From the NCBI RefSeq assembly GCF_003097315.1, contig NZ_QDDL01000004.1:186001-250000 (forward strand): 64,000 bases of DNA. Reading direction: 5' to 3'. Shown here piece by piece: positions 28,901 to 38,100 of this stretch. The first letter of the stretch is position 1; every line of letters starts with the position of its first letter. The notes below the pieces were generated by a model. The model was not told the DNA's origin. It searched no databases and saw only the letters and a program-made list of their open reading frames with translations. The position numbers and the translations under genes were made by a program. The stretch comes from Pelagibaculum spongiae. GTDB lineage: Bacteria > Pseudomonadota > Gammaproteobacteria > Enterobacterales > Pelagibaculaceae.

Positions 28901-29179
28901 CTAGTGGCGCAAATGGTGGCACGGATTAGTCAAAGGTTTGAGATTGAAATTCCGCTGCGTGAATTGTTTGAAATGCGTACCATTGCTGATATTTCTGACT
29001 ATATCGAAAGCGTGCGTTGGGCGGTCAATGCTGCAGCACCTCAAAATGAGTTTTCTGAATTTACTGATTTTGATGATCTACCAGATGCTGAATTAGAGTC
29101 AGAACACACAGTACAAAAACAAAATAATCAGTCAGAACAAGAAGAGTCCGAAGCAGTTAGGGACGAGGGTTTTCTGTGA
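16967..29179 (+). CDS. NRPS protein 3: C-C*-A-T, C-(degenerate A)-T, C-C*-A-T
   Basis: A 4070-residue three-module synthetase. The N-terminus is a short basic amphipathic helix, not a TubC-like domain. Module 1: C (HHIVADGAS at 191), C* (HHMFSDGFS at 647), A (TSGTTG at 1112; code DFWNVGMVHK, Thr), carrier Ser1523. Module 2: C (HHTIADGWS at 1712), then about 375 residues where an A domain should be (2045-2420) but without TSG, YGPTE or NGK motifs, then carrier Ser2459. Module 3: C (HHIAADGWS at 2655), C* (HHLLVDGIG at 3098), A (TSGSTG at 3593; code DLKNVGSDVK, substrate unassigned), carrier Ser3977. The tail is acidic and ends DEGFL. The gene starts with ATG 22 bases after gene 2, with AGAG at 16956-16959. 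Its stop overlaps gene 4 by 4 bases. Confidence 0.95.
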   Translation: MSNDQLKQRLAGLSEAQRRHLLQKLRQQQSQTASRQQKNAAVTQSNVIPAQIEAEDYPLSFAQQRMWFIDQMSDHREALNIPLILHLTGQLNVAALEQSLKILVGRHSMLRANFIHHHGEARLKLQTAGKFELHQEDLSHHATPEILAKEHARLEAATPFDLIHQLPFRARLLQLSLDKNQQQYWLLLTVHHIVADGASMEVLVSELSQLYQQLVAKKPTELASLPLQYTDYSVWQRSLAEKGEFAKELEWWRSQLKDLPELLRLRTDHSRPVQPSGKGAIFHFPLNNRLLDSLQQLALDQNSTLFMLLLSGFQGILSRWSDQSEIAVAIPGSGRSHTQLEPLVGCFVNSLVAHASVAENPTLEQLNQQTSERVKQVFNHQQLPFDLLIDQLGITRKSSHAPLVQVGFGMSRDPQMPQLPGLELQIKEPERATAKYDLLLMARQKSTGVELSVEYSTDLYQQSSIELMAQQYQNLLQAMVEIPKALLASVPLWDGIDLAKRLNPTAISSDQSINPMLPLTQMQRDLYLESSLNRDGLVNSVGVYAETDYQIDPTLWQQAVQQVSDAHPSMRSSVFKCDLPGADVAYQQENNSWPIEFRFDQLAADQLQIWLNQQVKQPWDLHNNRPPVRFGLIHLDNGKSVCWLAIHHMFSDGFSMMAMLKQQIKCYRGETLQVDDYFQQDVAQLNQQMDTAEILDYWKPLLESCEPLQPDENSAGKPERVDLEYKLDNQHWRQIQNYCQQLSIHPSVYFRYIYALLLKMLCRSEENFQLLDVHHGRLKEQMQHLGCYFQQVPLVIENSWLEPENKTVSQGMLQLAQAIRQVAPYRKISVLRQHQLSDSGRLNFMFNFYSFKNQLDISGENLDAKFINPDVPELVELIVEPESDVAAELQNLRLSLKFVESEFADRNLLQRIDGISRQILAGTEQLSQLQWISAEEQKQQIESWNQQVESPWQEDIGQRFNRVAIEHGARTAVSFVDQKLSYAELEQYSAKVAHWVSQRITQPGQPVAICLERSQWLPVMILGVLRAGASYLPIDPIFPDQRIEYILGDSETELLISDSHLLDRLTQFNGQSLLIDQSDIDHTNAGLHWLNLPAQFTPLAVKPDDLAYSIYTSGTTGNPKGVAITRHNMLRLFDISQPIFKFSHQDVWSLFHSYAFDFSVWEIWGALLYGAELVIVPSETAKDSDAFYQLLVDQKVTFLNQTPSAFSQIIRIDGQKRLPLSLRCVVFGGEALDFPALDQWYQQHQPDQPLLVNMYGITETTVHVTWHPISLQDVRRGISIIGKPLADLQGFVLDPQQRMLPVGVAGELHVAGAGVSPGYQNRSELTAEKFISHALGQLQNSQGKLYRSGDLCRYDIDEISGIEKNITGQLEYLGRIDHQVKIRGYRIELGEIISAISQHPNIHEAVVRVREITAGNPQLVAWLVAADQQTAGRLDFDQLRAHLEQSLPSYMVPNAYIWIDSLPLTANGKVNDKLLADPELQQQNRYVAPKTEIQQQLVEIWCELLGLDQVGIRDNFFELGGHSLLATRMMARIRDRLDTEISLKQLFEAPEIERLESLIETSRQHSGAQVEILPVDPQQTVFASAEQRRIWFAEQLEPGAAYLIPAAFELNGQLNIAALENAINQIIQRHSSLRSYFPADNGLPLLAVNYLSDFSLPVVDLTQLPQTLAQQEHQALLLAEAMTPMDLEYGPLYRFKLLKLEAEQHLLLITLHHTIADGWSMGVLMRELSILYSQRIENNSNDEFLGLPDLTVDYRDYAAWQEKWRQQPEAQQMLQWWQSNLQGLPELQLPEKLTSNLSANQELMQSGREYLFALDQQLTESLQKLASQSGVTLFELLLSSWGWLISQYSNSSDLCIGTPIAGRQTSQLEPMLGCFVNMLCLRLKFSGQQTAQQAIAHAAQVHRLAQQYQQLPYDLLVESLNHQRKQAPFFRSVFTLNSESPQQDLLLPGLEIHQAHAPVTSAKFDLALGMYIKQGRLQGGLNWRDAMFEQTLMHSMVENFKKLLQSICLQPQQPLRQLNYLSDHDRLNKRQIINPQTAKSSLNWTAAQLLAMQCESYPGRSAIRFDGVELQFHELNQRAQALADWLLEQGIYPGSTVAIDMPLDECFVVSVIAMWKIGAIPLPLDGLTPDPNNQAALAVANLLLTDWQRRDRFALSCSSVAIDLHHLPLAGNEQPLQVIEHRLWSLLSDGAIQQIDTVELIPALEQIRQTLQCGQDHPDTLALTHDQQSIDFILQFSMLLFGDCLQLDMFESDQLQLGKIAKVDVLPLDQQQLFEFSPQIQQQLKQQSNLSIWLNLNQSINPALLELPLAIKQSCHLSLVKKNGQLLGFAEYQPQDRCFELQAAVGQTLQVSDSAGQPIPAFAIGYLNQQLDLQPNQSEVLPILVRQHQDKLLLLADVVSVSESESSLSDQHQQQATSAEQIWLEGPLEQQIASIWQPLLQLENLPDRRANFFLIGGHSLLASQVVARLKKQLSLAISLKMLFDHPVLADFAEQISALQQSTILQETGFTDRPALLPTGETQGPLSWAQQRLWFVQQMDLDDPAYNMPAAVKLTGRLNIAALNQAVFKLLERHQVLRSYFSVHNNQPLQKILPNEFSEIPLLDLTTLSQASIEQEQQRILQREAEKPFDLQRGPLIRVQLVKLTAKQHILQLTVHHIAADGWSIDLLLKEISEGYLAACENRSPELPALPVQYLDFSLWQRSWLDQQQLQQQLDYWKNQLQDAPALLSMPLDRPRSDVTDRTADTVEFSVSPNLSQQLVSLAKQQNVTPYMLMLSSWQMLLARWTDQSDICIGVPEAGRNLPELEPLIGCFVNAQIIRQQFKGNPSFIQSLQQTRLAVMGALSNSEAPIDMVIDALAVERSKHYEPLAQSGFSWLSQGPLQLQMDQLQVESLQVFTGRAKYDLIMALGLDQQGQLQGALEYCTGLFNRSSMQRLLDAWQLLLAQLVEMPEITLQRLALDSADTSGMPLSPVQRDLALQSLRDPQSQSNSFGLVLPLPRLLDPQTLQQALDQLIQHQPYLNHRLYNRKELWNGPLWLSPSQQSLTVQSLDWRHFYYDQSTLIDHAEQLIRQPWQVIDQPLFQIGHILTDQCSYLLLRNHHLLVDGIGCVQIAQQLIDCYQALENNNPIELPQPMIADDMRLLRQITDQSEHLEFWQQALANSEAATLLKKPLPAAITAEVESGLKPQRKLIRVDLNKQLWLDVQQAAEQQNVSLPNLCRAIYALQIQSVTHAQHDFCLTEFASGRTIEQLTAAGCYYQPVPCLIEHDWLAGDNTITELANQIRLSRRQGQKHLPISPMAQKQLVNAGQAGFMFNFINFLQGIEFERNSLPFVDFSPSVDGQTQLVLKAQENSLEMQLYCDADFAAEQWLQQMESLLGQFVAAHAEQQTLTLSDLQMCLPNSLLSKTQNNAAIYDAREMAQSVNLVASISQQFTESAAKHSNNIVIESSQGSLTYQQFAQQVARFAVLLQQQGVTSGDRIAICGDLTSELLASIMAVIGCGASYLPIDASIPVGRIQQIIEDAQPTLIICQPDKLPELTRLVTELAPEQLISPVQLLSFDQLSAQAAALTSSQSQLDNWNAPDTNSLTPLYAIFTSGSTGRPKGAQVRRDSFINLLNWYLNDAGLDQQQTLLPISSIGFDLTQKNLIAPLLAGAKLVLPTTASYDLLQIRQLIEQHKVSWLNCAPSAFYPLLESDLEGGLQTIASIKTLVLGGEAVQLSRLKDWLVSNQTRLINSYGPTEATDVVCYSELSGQQLVDQQYITLGQPISGVKLQVCDGQQRVLAQGMIGELVISGIAVGDGYIGQNQLTEQSFPLINGEKCYLTGDLGWMENNRFHYLRRRDFQLKLNGLRMEPGEIEQRVQQLDGIIEAIVQPQDNLLGCWVLLDTKTATPETSQIMTHLRQYLPDYMVPAFFVALDHWPLNASGKVDRKSLPAPQQAEVENIPPTTELQVDLAAIWCELLGVTEVSINQDFFQLGGHSLLVAQMVARISQRFEIEIPLRELFEMRTIADISDYIESVRWAVNAAAPQNEFSEFTDFDDLPDAELESEHTVQKQNNQSEQEESEAVRDEGFL
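18512..19770 (+). other. C* domain 2 (protein 3, module 1)
   Basis: Begins MLPLTQMQRDLYL, has HHMFSDGFS (base 18905), VHHGR followed by GCYFQQVP, and FMFNFYSF. It lies directly between a canonical C domain and a Thr-coded A domain. Boundaries approximate. Confidence 0.75.
23099..24230 (+). pseudogene. Degenerate adenylation domain inside NRPS protein 3 (module 2)
   Basis: The start still looks like an A domain (alternating hydrophobic pattern, LNQRAQALADWLLEQG, VAIDMPLDE, MWKIGAIPLPLDG), but the ATP-binding TSGSTG loop, the FDxS and YGPTE motifs, the arginine-containing GYRIE motif and the NGK lysine motif are all missing. The segment is about 115 residues shorter than expected from C-to-carrier spacing in intact modules. 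The reading frame stays open, and the flanking C domain and carrier (Ser2459) keep their motifs, so this looks like decay or repurposing within a working protein, not a frameshift. Confidence 0.85.
25862..27160 (+). other. C* domain 3 (protein 3, module 3)
   Basis: Begins MPLSPVQRDLAL, has HHLLVDGIG (base 26258), EFASGR followed by GCYYQPVP, and FMFNFINF. It sits between a canonical C domain and an A domain with the unassigned code DLKNVGSDVK. Boundaries approximate. Confidence 0.75.
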
Positions 29180-32100
29180 CCATTAAAAATTTGATTACTG
29201 AGCTGGCCAAGCGAGATATTCAGCTTCGGCTGGAGCAGGGCCGTTTGGCATTTAGTGCACCTGAAGGTGCTTTTACTGCTGAATTAAAGCAACAGGTTTC
29301 GGCCAATAAAGCCAAGGTGGTGGCTTTTTTAGAACAAGCTGCCCGGCTTAAAACACAAACCATTGCCACTATTCCCGGTTCTAGGGCGCAATTACCCTTA
29401 TCTTTTGCCCAAGAGCGCTTATGGTTTATCGACCAGTTGGAAGGCGGAACGGCCAGTTACAACATGGCGGCCTTGTATCGCTTAACCGGCAGTTTAAATT
29501 TAGCGGCATTAGATCAAGCCTTTTTTCAAATTAGCCAGCGCCATGAAGTATTAAGAAGTCGTTTTAATGGTGGCGATGGTCAGCCGTATATTTGCGCCGA
29601 TTTAGACGGTTTGCATCTTAATCGGTTAATTGAAATTACTGAAATTACTCAGGTAACAGCTAGCGCTAAAGTATTGGCTAACCAGCCATTTCAATTAACT
29701 GATGGTCCTTTAGTTATTGCCCAGCCTTATCGGTTGGCAGCAGATGATCATCAGCTTTTGATCTGCATGCACCATATTATTTCTGATGGTTGGTCGGTGT
29801 CGTGCCTGATAAATGAATTAAGCGAATTTTATGCGGCGGCAGTAGAAAAGCGACAGCCGAAATTACCACCATTAGCTTTGCAATATGCAGATTTTGCAGC
29901 TTGGCAGCGCAATAAGCTAACCGGCGTGCAACTAGAAAAACAAACCGCTTTTTGGCTAGATAAGCTTGCTGGTAGCGAACCTTTGGCATTAGCCAGTGAC
30001 TTTAAACGCAGCCCCGGAAAGCCTTCTGCTGGCATCACTTCAAAACTACTGTGTAAAAACACAGTAGGACGGCTTTCGGCCATTGGTAACTCCCAGCAAA
30101 CCACTCAGTTTATGAATTTGATGGCGATTTGGTCACTGCAGCTCAGTCGTTTAGCCAATCAACAAAAAATAGTCATCGGCGCGCCAGTTGCCGGTCGTGA
30201 CCGCAATGAACTGCAACCGTTAATTGGTCTGTTTTTGAATACACTGGCATTTGCCAGCGAGATTGATTGGACGCAATCCTTCCGATCTTGGCTCGGTCAA
30301 ACACGCGCGACAATTCTCGATGCCTGGCAGCATCAAGATATTCCGTTTGAAAAAATTGTTGAAACCCTGCAACCAGAACGAGATATCACAAGAACGCCGG
30401 TGTTTCAGGTTTTCCTCAACATGCTGAATTTGCCAAAATCCGAAGGGGGGTTGGCCGGCTTGCAAATCGAGCAATTATCTTTAGGTGATAGTGCTGAGCA
30501 GGCCAAGTTTGATTTAACTCTATATGCCAGTGAAACCGAGCAGGGGATTAAACTAGATCTGTTATATCGCAAAGATCTTTTCAAGCAACAAACCGCTGAA
30601 TATTGGCTCAACCAGCTGGTTGAATACAGCCAGTTATTAATTGCGGCACCCGATACGCCATTATCCGAAATTGCCTTGCCGATTCCAGCTACCGGAAATC
30701 TTGCAAAGTCAGCACGAGAGCAAGCTTTCTTAGCGCCGGCTGAACCGAAGCAATTTAAAGCGCCTTTGCAATTGCTTTCAGAGCAAATACAGCAAAACCC
30801 TTTAGCAATCGCCGTTAGCTCACCAGATCTTCAGATGAATTATCAGCAATTATCTGAGCGGGTTTTCTCTGTTTATCGCCAAATTCAAACGACAGCGAGC
30901 ACGCTAAGTATTGTTGGCCATGACTCGGCTAATATTTCTGGTTTGACGGTCGCAGTGTTGGCAGAGCGAAATACCGATCTGGTGGTCAATCTACTGGCAG
31001 CTTTTGCCTGCGGTGGTTCGGTAATGGTGCTGGATTCTGCTTGGCCAGCAGAACGATTAAAGAAACAGTTAAGTTTGGCCAATGTCGATGTTGTGCTGGC
31101 GGCTGAAATGTCATCGACTGCTTTGCCGACTGAGCTGGATTTAAATAACACTTGTTATTTATTAAAATGCGCTGCGAATCCAATTGATTTTGCTGACGCC
31201 AATGATTTTTGGAGCGATCTGTCTTCTTACAAGCAATTTGAAACAGCGCGTTGGATTACTTTTAGCTCAGGCACCACTGGCCAACCAAAAGGTATGGTTA
31301 GCCAATTACAGGCATTTTCTGCTTTTGCTGATTGGTATTTGCCACAGGTTAATTCATCGCTTCAATTTAATATCAGTCAATCTAATGGCAATTTATCCAG
31401 CAGCAATTCGGCGCAATCCATAAATTCACCATTATTAGCCGGTTTATCGCATGACCCGCTGCTGCGTGATTTATTTATGCCACTGATTAGCGGTGGTTGT
31501 TTACATATCCCTAGCGATCAGCTCAGAAAAGACGGCGTGGCCCTGGCGCAATGGATTGATGAAAAGCAGATTAGTTTGTTGCACCTAACACCTGCTTTGG
31601 CACAACTGATGCTGTTTTCCAATCTGCCTAATATAGCTGCTTTAGCCTCGGTTAAAATGGCGGTATTTGGTGGTGATAAATTATCGCCAAGTCTGTTACC
31701 GCAGTTAAAACAGTTGTTGCCAAGCGCTAGTTGCTTTAATGGTTATGGTTTATCTGAAACACCTCAGTTAGTGACGCTTTACCCGATTGATTTAGAAGCA
31801 GATGCAACCAGCAATAGTTCGCTGCCAATTGGCAAGTTATCTCAATTCAATCCTTGCTATCAGTTTGAGCTGTTTGATTTAACTTCGAATCATCCAATCA
31901 ATCCAACGCATTTGGCTGGTAATAGTTTGGTCGGCTCTAATCAGTTGGGTGAGTTAGTGGTTCGCTCTCACTGGTTATCAAGCGGGTTATCTAAAGGTTT
32001 GGATAAGGATCAACCTCAGCTGTCTGAAACAACCATTTTAAAAACCGGCGATCTGGCGGTAGTCACATCTCAAGGTGAGGTGTGTTATCAGCAGCGTAAA

Positions 32101-35100
32101 GATCAGCAAGTAAAATTACGCGGTTATCGCATCGAATTAGAAGATGTACGTTTTGCTCTACGTGAAGCGGGTTTTGCCAATAGTTGGGTAGATGTTTGTA
32201 GTCTTAGTGCGAGTGCGAGTGGTACTGATTCAGAAGATAATCAAGCGCTAGTAGCATGGATTAAAGCTTCTGATATTGAATTGATCGGACAACAAGATCA
32301 AAGCAGTCAATTGCCTTCGTTAATTGCCTCGGATGCAGCCAAAGCGATTAAGCAACAATTAGCAGAAAAATTACCCGCATTTATGTTGCCGACTTTTTGG
32401 ATTGCATTGGAAAACATTCCATTAAATGCAAACGGCAAAATAGATCGCCATGCACTACCTCGGCCTGATCAAATCAAATCGGAAAACCTTACGGAGCAAC
32501 AATTACCACAAGGCGATTTTGAAGTTGGCCTAGCTGAAATTTGGTCTGAGCTGTTGTCGGTGAAAACGATTGCTAGAGAAGATGACTTTTTTTCTTTGGG
32601 CGGACATTCATTGATGGCGATGCGATTAATTGCGCAAATCCGCCATCAATTTTCCATCGAATTGCCGTTAAAACAGATATTCACCAGCCCTGACTTGCAG
32701 GCGATGGCCGCACGAATAGAGCAATTACAGGAGGGTGGCGCTGGGGGCGATTCCGAGAGTGGTCAGATCAGCTTGCCGCCACTGCTTAAAATTGAGCAAC
32801 GACCTGAACTTTTACCACTGACTTCATCGCAAAAACGGCTGTGGTTTATCCAGCAGCTGGAACCTACAGACACTCGTTATAACCTGCAATTTGCGATTCG
32901 AATTAAAGGCTCGCTAGATACCAAAAAGCTGGCAAATTGTTTTGATCAGTTAGTGCAACGGCATGTTTTATTGCATAGCTGTTTTCCCCAGAAAAAAGGC
33001 GAACCTTATATTCAGTTGTTGGCCAGAGAGCACCTGCCGCAGCTGCAAATGATCGATCAAAGCCTTACCACTGAAGGGCATTCATTAGATCAAGCAATGG
33101 CGATGGCCTATCAAATGGCCGCCAAGCCATATAATTTGTTAAGTGACTCATCGATTCGCAGTCAATTGGTTTCATTGAATCAGCAGCAAAATGATTATCT
33201 GCTATTGCTTGGTATGCATCATATTGTTGGTGACGCGTGGAGTACTCGCGTTCTATTTAGTGAGTTATTTAGTCTTTACCAAAATCAGTCGTTGCCAGAA
33301 CTAGAAATCGATTTTGTTGATTTTTCCTTGTGGCAACAGCAGCACGGAGAACTCGCGAATCATCAAGTGAATTGGTGGGTTGAGCAATTATCTGGAGTTG
33401 AAAACCTTCAACTGCCATATCGTGCTAATGCCGATACAAACGCCGATACAAGGCAGCCTCAAACGGAGAAGGGGATTGGTCACTACCGATTCTCAATCGA
33501 TGCAGTTCAATCTCAGAAGCTAAAAAGCCTACTGACGCAGCAAAAAACGACATTATTTACCGGTCTGTTTAGTTTGTGGAGTTGGCTGCTATCTCGCTAT
33601 AGCTATCAAAATGACTTCGCCATCGGTACTCCGGTAGCCGGGCGAGATCATTTGCAGTTACATCAGCAAATTGGTTTTTTCGTTAATACCTTGGTGCTAC
33701 GCGCCGATCTTTCGAAAGATTTGTCATTTAATCAGTTGCTGCAACAAAGTCAGCAGTTGTGTCTCGATGCCTGGGAGCACGCCCAAGCACCGCTAGATCA
33801 AGTGATTGAGCAATTAGATCTGCCGAGAGATTTGAAAAAACAGCCGTTATTCCAAACCATGTTGGTGCTACAAAATCGTCAAAGTGCTAATCAATTGTCG
33901 GGATTGTCTGAGCTAGCTGATAGCGGATTACAAATTGAACCTTGTCAGTTGGATTTGGAAAGAAGTGCTAGCGAATTACAGCTCAATGTAATTGAACATG
34001 ACCAGTTGGAATTTGATCTGGTTTGGCAGAAAAACTTGTTCGATGAACCGCTAATTCATCGAATGGCAAAAAACCTGCAATTGCTAATCGATCAAGTACT
34101 GCTGTCGCCAAATAGCGTTATGTCAAAGCTCTCATGGCCAATGCTTGAAGAACGATTACCGCTGAAAGGTAAGTCACTAAATATTCCAACCCAGCAATCA
34201 CCAGTACAACTGCTGCAGCAATTAGCGCAACAACATGGTCAACAGATTGCGGTGATTTGTGCCGATCAACAAATCAGCTTTGAGCAATTACATCAGCAGT
34301 CGTTAAACCTAGCGTTACATCTGCAGAATGCCGGTGTAACAAATAAAGATCTGGTGGCGTTTTATCTGCCGAGATCGATTAATCAAATCGTTGCGATGGC
34401 GGCAATTTGGCAGCTGGGCGCTGGCTGGCTGCCGATGGATCCAGATTATCCGTCGCAGCGTTCTAATCAAATTTTGAAAATTAGTCAGGCTAAAGTACTG
34501 CTCGATTGTAATCAGACGCCTTATTCAAGTGATCTTAACTTAACACTTAAAGCTATCAATTTAGATCGACTACAACTGACCGAGCCTGTGCCAGAAAATC
34601 TGAAGCTTGAGGCCTTTAATGCGCAAAGTCCGGCATACTTAATTTTCACCTCAGGTTCTAGTGGCGAACCGAAAGGCGTCAGAATTAGTCATGCTGCGGT
34701 TAATCATTTGCAATATGCGCTAGCCGATCAAATTGACCAATTACCTATTGAACAGGGAATGCTCGGTCACCGAGTGGCGGTAAATGCCTCGGTCGCTTTT
34801 GATGGCGCGATTAAACAGTTAATTCAACTTTATCGAGGTGCCACGCTGGTTTTATTGGATCAGCAAATGCGACTAGATCCACCAGTGATGTTAGCTTATC
34901 TCAATCGTCATCATGTCAGCCGTTTGGATGTCACACCTTCACAGTTAACTGCCTTGCTCGACGCCCGAGCAGAAAGTGTTAATCACTTACCAAAGACTTT
35001 ATTAGTCGGTGGTGAGACGATTAATAACATGCTTTGGCAAACGATTGTTTCACTGAAAGATGTGACCGCTTTTAATGTTTATGGGCCAACAGAAGCAACG

Positions 35101-38100
35101 GTAGATGCTACTTGCCAACCAATTGTTGGTACGACACCTTCACTGGGTCAGCCGCTGGCCAATCTGCAATTATCAATTGTTGATCAGTTCAAAAGACCAG
35201 CCCCTGCCGGAGCCAAAGGCCAGCTGTTAATTGCGGGCCCACAGTTAGCGATTGACTATTTAAATCAGCCCCAGTTGACTGCTGAAAAATTTATTAACTT
35301 TCCCCAAGGCGATGAAACTGATCAGCAGAAAACTTATTTAACCGGTGACGGTGTGCGGCAATTATTGAGCGCTGATGGTTCAGCGAGCTTGCAATATATT
35401 GAGCGACTCGATCGGCAAATTAAAATCCGAGGCTTTCGAATTGAGCCGGGTGAAATCCAACAATCGATACGAGCGCAAGCTGGAGTTTCCGATGCGGTGG
35501 TGGTGGTTAGAATCGATCCAAAAACACAGCAGCCACAACTTATTGCTTGGATTGTTGCTGATTTAGATGCTGACTCTCTAGCGTTAGATAAGCCATTTGA
35601 TTTCATGGCGTTGGAGCAGCAGTTAGCCCAGCAACTACCTGAATATATGATTCCGCGTTTATGGTCGGTGGTGGCGCAATGGCCAACCAACCGCAGCGGA
35701 AAAATCGATATTTCCCAGCTAAAAACGCCAGAATTTGATCCAAAAGATCAGGCCGAGCAAGCAGCAGTTGTGCAAACGCAGCTTGAAAAACAAGTCGCTG
35801 AAATTTGGCAGCAACTATTGAAACTGGATTATTTGCCAGCCAACCAGCAAAACTTCTTTTCATTGGGCGGCCATTCTTTATTGGCGACTCGCTTGGTATC
35901 GGCGGTTAAAGATCAATTTAATCGAACACTGCCAATTAAGCAGATTTTCGAAACACCGCTGCTGACTGATTTTTGCCGGGCACTAGATACGCAGATTAAT
36001 CGGCCAACAGACAGTACTGCTAATGCGCATTTTTTAGAGCTTCCGATAGAAGCTAAATCTAAAGATATGCATGTTATACCATTATCTTTTTCGCAGCAGC
36101 GTATTTGGTTCGTTGATCAGATGCTGCAGCAAGATTACTTGCTTGGGCAGGGTTCGCCAGCTGATCCAACTTCAATAATAGACCAAGACCTGACAGCCAC
36201 GCAGAATTTACCGCTTGATCAGCGTTCGTTGCAGCCAATAGGCTCGAATTCAATCGAGCAACAATTAGCTGGACAGCACTCAATTGAACAACGGCAGAAA
36301 AAATCCGGGCAAGAATTGCCTGGCGGCATGGGTAAAAAGTTTTCAGGAGGCTTGAACTTATCGGGTGTTTTGCAGCTTGAATCGGGGTTGGAAACTTTAG
36401 ATATCGCTCGACTACAACAGGCATTTGTTAGTTTGTTGACCCGCCATCAGGTGCTTTCCGGCTCGTTTATTCATAACTTGCAGCAAAGTTCGCCATCAGA
36501 CCAGTCGCAACAAAACAGTCCTGCTAATGATGGTAGCGAGCAGCAAAACCAGCTGGCATTTCAAGCTAAAGATCCTTCAGATTTTGTGCTGCACCAGCAA
36601 GACTTCACTGGATATGCCGAGCAGGCTGGCGCGATCGCTGAAACCCGAATTCAGCAATTTTTAACCGAAGGCTTTGATTTGGCGAATGGCCCATTGCTGG
36701 CAGCCAAGCTATTTAAAATTGATGCGACCAGTTGGTTGCTGGCAGTAAAAATTCACCATATTGCGGCAGATGGCTGGTCGGTTAGATTGGTAATGAACGA
36801 ATTGGCTCGTTTGTATCTGAATTTGCCGTTGGAGTCGTTACCAATTCAATACGCAGACTATGCGTTGTGGCAGCAACAATGGCTACAAAGTACTCAGGCG
36901 AAGCAGCAATTAGATTGGTGGAAAAGACAGCTGCAAGATCTCACGCCAATCAATTTGTATCATGATCCTGAGCCTCAGTTTTCTCAGATGGCTTTGGAGC
37001 AACTCAATGCGGTAGGTCAGCAAGTTGAATTCGCTTTAAACCAGGATTTATCACAGTCAATCAATGGCTTATCGGCGAAATTTAACGCGTCACCTTTCAT
37101 GGTGTTTGTTTCGCTTTGGCAGCTGCAGTTATCTCGCTGGAGTGGCCAGCAAGATATTTGCCTGGGCACGCCAGTAGCTGGCAGAAACCAACCACAGTTG
37201 GAATCATTGATCGGCTTGTTTTTGAATAACTTGGTGCTGCGAAGTCATATCGATCCTGAAGCGAGTTTTGCTGATTTATTATCTGCTGTGCGCAGCCAAA
37301 CACTCGATGCATACACCCATCAAGATTTGCCTTTTGAGCAGATTATTGAGGCATTGGATTTACCAAGGGATCCGGATCAATCACCGATTTTCCAATGCTT
37401 TATTAATATGCTCAACTTGCCTGATTTCTCGACCACTGAAAATCAGCAGGCATTACAAATAAAACCTTGGGCTGCTGCAGAGCAGTTACCACCGCAGCCT
37501 AAGTTTGATATCGAGCTATATATTCAGCCGCAACAAGACCAGAGTTATTTGCTTCGCTTGGTATATCGAGGTGATAAATTCAGCCGCCAGAGAATGCAAT
37601 GGATGCTGCAACAGCTGGAAGGTTTTGCTCAGTCGGTGGTTAATTCTGCCCAGCAACCGGTTAAACAAATCTGCGCGATTGAACAGGCTGCTGAATTTAC
37701 GCCTGCGCAATTGCTGAAGTTAAATAGCCCGCAAGCGGCGCATCCATTATTAAAAATCTACCGTCACGCAGCACATTGGCCGCAAGCTATCGCGATTATC
37801 GAACAGTCAGCCAGTCAACCTAGCGAAATCAGCTACCAGCAATTGATTAATCAAATTGAAAATCAAGCGCAAGCCTACTTGCAGCAAGGTATCTCTGCTG
37901 GTGATTGTGTTGCCTTGCTGGTAGAAAGAAATGTTTCGTTAGTGGTTAATTTGCTGGCATTGGCTCGTGTTGGTGCAGTGCATTTGCTGTTAGATAGTCA
38001 ATGGCCCGTCGCTCGAATTGAGCAGGTGTTGCAGCAGGCTAAGCCAGTTTTGCTGGTTGATCTGAGCGAGAAAGATTTCGCTTTGCCGCGCACTCATCAA

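Noticed and set aside
13300-29000. Gln-rich tracts (CAG/CAA runs) as a special repeat system
   Set aside because: Gln richness is spread over all the NRPS proteins and linkers and looks compositional; no ordered array is present.
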